From Orychophragmus violaceus (Eukaryota; Streptophyta; Magnoliopsida; Brassicales; Brassicaceae), in NCBI GenBank assembly GCA_030180135.1, contig CM058239.1, forward strand, positions 115,229,318-115,293,317: 64,000 nucleotides of DNA. The letters are read 5' to 3'. This document shows, piece after piece, positions 60,507 to 64,000 of this stretch; position 1 is the first letter of the stretch; every line of letters begins with the position of its first letter. Below the pieces are notes generated by a model. That model was not told the DNA's origin. It saw only the letters and a list, made by a program, of their open reading frames with translations, and searched no databases. A program made the position numbers and the translations under genes.

Positions 60507-60840
60507 TATAACCTTCCCACGGTGTATAGACGGGTTTTTCGGGTCATTTGTTTTCCACCAATTTCTTCACCAGACCTCTTTTATATCCCATTTTAAGGGT
60601 TTTGGTCATGATAGTTTCAAAAAAACTCGATCCAATTCTTCCTGGGTCATGGAAACTTGCATTTTGGCCTTAGGATCCTTCTCGGCGGTGCATATGGTCA
60701 GGATAATCCATCTCGTTAGTCAGTATGGCCGAGATAGTCCTTCACGTCAGTTCATTAGGAGGTTTTGGCCTTAGAATCCTTATCGGCGGTGCATCTGGTC
60801 AGGATAATCCATCCCGTTAGTCAGTATGGCCGAGATAGTT
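60507..60840 (-). repeat. Inverted segment R7
   Basis: Reverse L linker end, half 1, T, S, T, S. It ends at GCCGAGATAGTT. Confidence 0.87.
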
Positions 60841-60870
60841 CCAAAACCCCTAATGGACTGATGGGAAGGA
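60841..60870 (+). repeat. Tiny forward segment F8
   Basis: About 30 bp of forward T/S (AACCCCTAATGGACTGATGG) between reverse segments. Confidence 0.78.
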
Positions 60871-62106
60871 ACATCCCGTTAGTCAGGATGGCCGAGATAG
60901 TCCTTCCCGTCAGTTCGTTTCCATCCCGTTAGTCAGTATGGCCGAGATAGTCCTTCACGTCAGTTCGTTTCCGTCCTGTCAGTCATTCTGGCCGCGAGAA
61001 TGCTAGTCCTTAGTTTTTTTGGTCGAGGGATTCCACACCTTACGTCATTTAGGGTGGTTTTTTGGCCTTAGGATCCTTCCCAGCGGTTCATCCGTTCATG
61101 ATAATCCATCCCGTCAATCAGTATGGCCGAGATAGTCCTTCCCGTCAGTCCATTAGGATGTTTTGGCCTTAGGATCCTTCCCCCGGTGGATAGAATCAGT
61201 TTATCCTATCCCGTCATTGTTTTTTCCACCAATTTCTTCACCAGACCTCTTTGTTATCCATTTGAGAGGTTTGGGTCTTCATAGTTTCAAAACAACTCGA
61301 GTCAATTTTTTCGGGTCAAGGAACCTTGGTTCTCGGTAGGCTATAACCTTCCCACGGTGTATAGACGAGTTTTTCGGGTCATTTGTTTTCCACCAATTTC
61401 TTCACCAGACCTCTTTTATATCCCATTTTAAGAGTTATGGTCATGATAGTTTAAAAAAAACTCGATCCAATTCTTCCTGGGTCATGGAAACTTGCATTTT
61501 GGCCTTAGAATCCTTCCCGGCGGTGCATCTGGTCAGGATAATCCATCCCGTTAGTCAGTATGGCCGAGATAGTCCTTCCCGTCAGTCCATTTCCATCCCG
61601 TTAGTCAGTATGGCCGAGATAGTCCTTCCCGTCCGTTCGTTTCCATCTCATTAGTCAGTATGGCCGAGATAGTCCTTCCCGTCAGTTCGTTTCCATCCCG
61701 TTAGTCAGTATGGCCGAGATAGTCCTTCACGTCAGTTCGTTTCCGTCCCGTCAGTCATTCTGGCCGCGAGAATGCTAGTCCTTTGTTGTTTTGGCCGAGG
61801 GATTCCACACCTTACGTCATTTAGGGTGGTTTTTTGGCCTTAGGATCCTTCCCGGCGGTTCATCCGGTCATGATAATCAATCCCGTCAGTCAGTATGGCC
61901 GAGATAGTCCTTCCCATCAGTTCGTTTCCATCCCGTTAGTCAGTATGGCCGAGATAGTCCTTCCCGTTAGTCCATTAGGAGGTTTTGGCCTTAGGATCCT
62001 TCCCCCGGTGGATAGAATCAGTTTATCCTATCCCGTCATTGTTTTTTCCACCAATTTCTTCACCAGACCTCTTTGTTATCCACTTGAGAGGTTTGGGTCT
62101 TGATAG
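60871..62106 (-). repeat. Inverted segment R8
   Basis: Reverse S, K, S, L tail, half 2, linker, half 1, T, S array, K, S, L tail and half 2. From about 61,134 it is a direct copy of 63,022 onward at 1,888 bp. It ends at the centre of a large palindrome. Confidence 0.9.
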
Positions 62107-62112
62107 TTTCAA
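61134..62112 (-). repeat. 1,888-bp-offset direct repeat, first copy
   Basis: It matches 63,022-64,000. Shared rare variants: TAGGATG or GGGATG before TTTTGGCC, GGGTCTTCATAGTTTC, CCATCTCATTAGTCAG, GTCCGTTCGTTTCC, TCCACTTGAGAGG. Confidence 0.9.
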
Positions 62113-62335
62113 AACCCAAACCTCTCAAATGGATAACAAAGAGGTATGGTGAAGAAATTGGTGGAAAAAACAATGACGGGATAGGATAAACTGATTCTAT
62201 CCACCGGGGGAAGGATTCTAAGGCCAAAACCTCCTAATGAACTGACGGGAAGGACTATCTTGGCCATACTGACTAACGGTATGGAAACGAACTGACGGGA
62301 AGGACTATCTCGGCCATACTGACTGACGTGATGGA
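61877..62335. repeat. Large palindrome, 222-bp arms, 15-bp spacer
   Basis: Arms 61,877-62,098 and 62,114-62,335 are reverse complements in full register (coordinates sum to 124,212) with roughly nine mismatches by eye. The central 15 bp of each arm is perfect (TTGAGAGGTTTGGGT). The spacer is CTTGATAGTTTCAAA. Arms hold L half 2, L tail and S. Confidence 0.9.
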
Positions 62336-62388
62336 AACAAACTGACGGGAAGGACTATCTCGGCCAGAATGACTAACGGGATGAATTA
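62107..62388 (+). repeat. Forward segment F9
   Basis: L half 2 end, tail and S units. It forms the right arm of the palindrome centred near 62,106, then runs into CCAGAATGACTAACGGG and flips at GAATTATGGCCGAG. Confidence 0.88.
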
Positions 62389-62511
62389 TGGCCGAGATAG
62401 TCCTTCACGTCAGTTCGTTTCCGTCCCGTTAGTCAGTATGGCCGAGATAGTCCATCCCGTCAGTCCATTAGGAATGATGACCTTTTGAAACTATAGGAGG
62501 TTTGGCCGAGG
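62389..62511 (-). repeat. Inverted segment R9 and scrambled joint
   Basis: Reverse S units to about 62,472. Then about 39 bp of mixed fragments follows (ATGATGACC, TTTTGAAACTATAGGAGG, TTTGGCCGAGGG), built from L, T and K pieces in no usual order. Confidence 0.8.
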
Positions 62512-62849
62512 GAACTGACGGGAAGGAAACGAACTGACAGGAATGACTATCTCGGCCATACTGACGTAACGGGATGGATTATCCTGACCAGATGCACCGC
62601 CGAGAAGGATTCTAAGGCCAAAATGCAAGTTTCCATGACCCAGGAAATTGGTGGAAAACAAATGACCCAAAAAACCCGTCTATACACCGTGGGAAGGTTA
62701 TAGCCTACCGAGAACCAAGGTTCCTTGACCCGAAAAAATTGACTCGAGTTTTTTTGAAACTATCAAGACCCAAACCTCTCAAATGGATAACAAAGAGGTC
62801 TGGTGAAGAAATTGGAGGAAAAAACAATGACGGGATAGGATAAACTGAT
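62512..62849 (+). repeat. Forward segment F10
   Basis: S, T, a shortened L in which half 1 is deleted (GACCCAGGAAATTGGTGG near 62,638), linker, half 2, and start of tail. It flips at AAACTGATTTCTTCACC. Confidence 0.88.
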
Positions 62850-63008
62850 TTCTTCACCAGACCTCTTTTATATCCCATTTTAAGGGTTTTGGTCATGATA
62901 GTTTCAAAAAAACTCGATCCAATTCTTCCTGGGTCATGGAAACTTGCATTTTGGCCTTAGAATCCTTCTCGGCGGTGCATCTGGTCAGGATAATCCATCC
63001 CGTTAGTC
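62644..63008 (-). repeat. 365-bp inverted duplicate, right member
   Basis: Reverse complement of 56,983-57,347, including the orientation switch now at 62,848. Homology stops abruptly at both ends: CAGGAAATTGG on the left and GTTAGTCGTTTTGACC on the right. Confidence 0.9.
62793..62867. repeat. Hairpin at the inverted copy of the same joint
   Basis: Same 20-bp stem (62,793-62,812 with 62,848-62,867) and the same 35-nt spacing as 57,124-57,198, seen as its reverse complement. Confidence 0.93.
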
Positions 63009-64000
63009 GTTTTGACCAGATTGTCCTTCCTGTCAGTCCATTGGGATGTTTTGGCCTTAGGATCCTTCCCCCGGTGGATAGAATCAGTTTATCCTATCCC
63101 GTCATTGTTTTTTCCACCAATTTCTTCACCAGACCTCTTTGTTATCCATTTGAGAGGTTTGGGTCTTCATAGTTTCAAAAAAACTTGAGTCAATTTTTTC
63201 GGGTCAAGGAACCTTGGTTCTCGGTAGGCTATAACCTTCCCACGGTGTATAGACGGGTTTTTCGGGTCATTTGTTTTCCACCAATTTCTTCACCAGACCT
63301 CTTTTATATCCCATTTTAAGGGTTTTGGTCATGATAGTTTCAAAAAAACTCGATCCAATTCTTCCTGGGTCATGGAAACTTGCATTTTGGCCTTAGAATC
63401 CTTCCCGGCGGTGCATCTGGTCAGGATAATCCATCCCGTTAGTCAGTATGGCCGAGATAGTCCTTCCCGTCAGTCCATTTCCATCCCGTTAGTCAGTATG
63501 GCCGAGATAGTCCTTTCCGTCCGTTCGTTTCCATCTCATTAGTCAGTATGGCCGAGATAGTCCTTCCCGTCAGTTCGTTTCCATCCCGTTAGTCAGTATG
63601 GCCGAGATAGTCCTTCACGTCAGTTCGTTTCCATCCCGTCAGTCATTCTGGCCGCGAGAATGCTAGTCCTTTGTTGTTTTGGCCGAGGAATTCCACACCT
63701 TACGTCATTTAGGGTGGTTTTTTGGCCTTAGGATCCTTCCCGGCGGTTCATCCGGTCATGATAATCAATCCCGTCAGTCAGTATGGCCGAGATAGTCCTT
63801 CCCATCAGTTCGTTTCCATCCCGTTAGTCAGTATGGCCGAGATAGTCCTTCCCGTCAGTCCATTAGGAGGTTTTGGCCTTAGGATCCTTCCCCCGGTGGA
63901 TAGAATCAGTTTATCCTATCCCGTCATTGTTTTTTCCACCAATTTCTTCACCAGACCTCTTTGTTATCCACTTGAGAGGTTTGGGTCTTGATAGTTTCAA
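62850..64000 (-). repeat. Inverted segment R10, runs off the window end
   Basis: Reverse L half 1, T, S, L tail, half 2, linker, half 1, T, S array, K, S, L tail and half 2. It copies R8 at 1,888 bp from about 63,022 to the last base, including the rare variant TCCACTTGAGAGG at 63,968 (62,080 in R8). Confidence 0.9.
63022..64000 (-). repeat. 1,888-bp-offset direct repeat, second copy
   Basis: Partner of 61,134-62,112, cut by the window end 6 bp past the place where the palindrome centre would lie. Whether the palindrome is also duplicated cannot be seen here. Confidence 0.9.

Noticed and set aside
61834..62103. Plus-strand 89-codon frame repeated at 63,722
   Set aside because: It is the ordinary minus-strand satellite frame, now on the plus strand because the segment is inverted. 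The two copies reflect the 1,888-bp direct repeat.
1..64000. rRNA, tRNA or 5S gene cluster as the source of the tandem array
   Set aside because: I found no conserved rRNA or tRNA blocks (no A/B box pairs in tRNA context, no 5S internal control region). The T7 runs could end Pol III transcripts, but no promoter partner is visible.
1..64000. Fungal RIP mutation signature
   Set aside because: The changes I notice are mostly in CG context, not the CA to TA pattern typical of RIP, and CG remains common.

Overview
This window holds no gene that I can support. All 64 kb is one complex satellite: tandem repeats nested at several scales, with no unique sequence longer than a few tens of bases. Every reading frame that stays open is short (115 codons at most) and is made of repeat units. 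I see no rRNA, tRNA, CRISPR array, transposase, reverse transcriptase or LTR. Satellite DNA of this size with higher-order structure points to a eukaryotic nuclear chromosome, in heterochromatin near a centromere, telomere or knob. I do not recognise the family and cannot name the organism. Many unit-to-unit differences are CG to TG or CA changes, which fits a genome with CpG methylation (plant, animal or other).

Building blocks, named here for convenience. S = 50-bp unit with core GAAGGACTATCTCGGCCATA. T = 51-bp relative of S with core GAAGGATTCTAAGGCCAAAA. S-T-S makes a 151-bp unit. K = about 135 bp, carrying CCACCCTAAATGACGTAAGG. K' = 141-bp relative of K that starts TGCAAGTTTCCAC. L = long unit starting TGCAAGTTTCCATGACCC, with three main lengths (273, 437 and 602 bp) that differ by about 165-bp steps. 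Lpart = the first 185 bp or so of L, joined to S. Strand + means the orientation of bases 1-55,858; strand - means the reverse complement.

Layout. Zone A (1-13,702): a 3,485-bp higher-order repeat in nearly identical tandem copies; one copy carries a 1,646-bp internal duplication. Zone B (13,266-15,637, overlapping the end of A): five L units of exactly 437 bp, then a truncated one. Zone C (15,638-28,082): looser higher-order blocks of 4,157, 3,018 and 3,049 bp, each with a 1,646-bp K'-to-K' spacing. Zone D (28,083-30,431): a second L run, including the 602-bp form. Zone E (30,432-55,858): a mosaic of blocks copied at offsets of 2,392, 2,672, 4,208, 10,220, about 14,408 and 16,650 bp. Zone F (55,859-64,000): the same modules, but orientation switches about 19 times in 8.1 kb, with palindromes and an inverted duplicate of an inversion junction.

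The blocks do not work together as genes. The pattern fits repeated unequal crossover and conversion between short shared cores in zones A-E, and a rearranged array edge or turn-around point in zone F. Zone F ends inside a reverse-oriented stretch, so an oppositely oriented array may lie just beyond the window.
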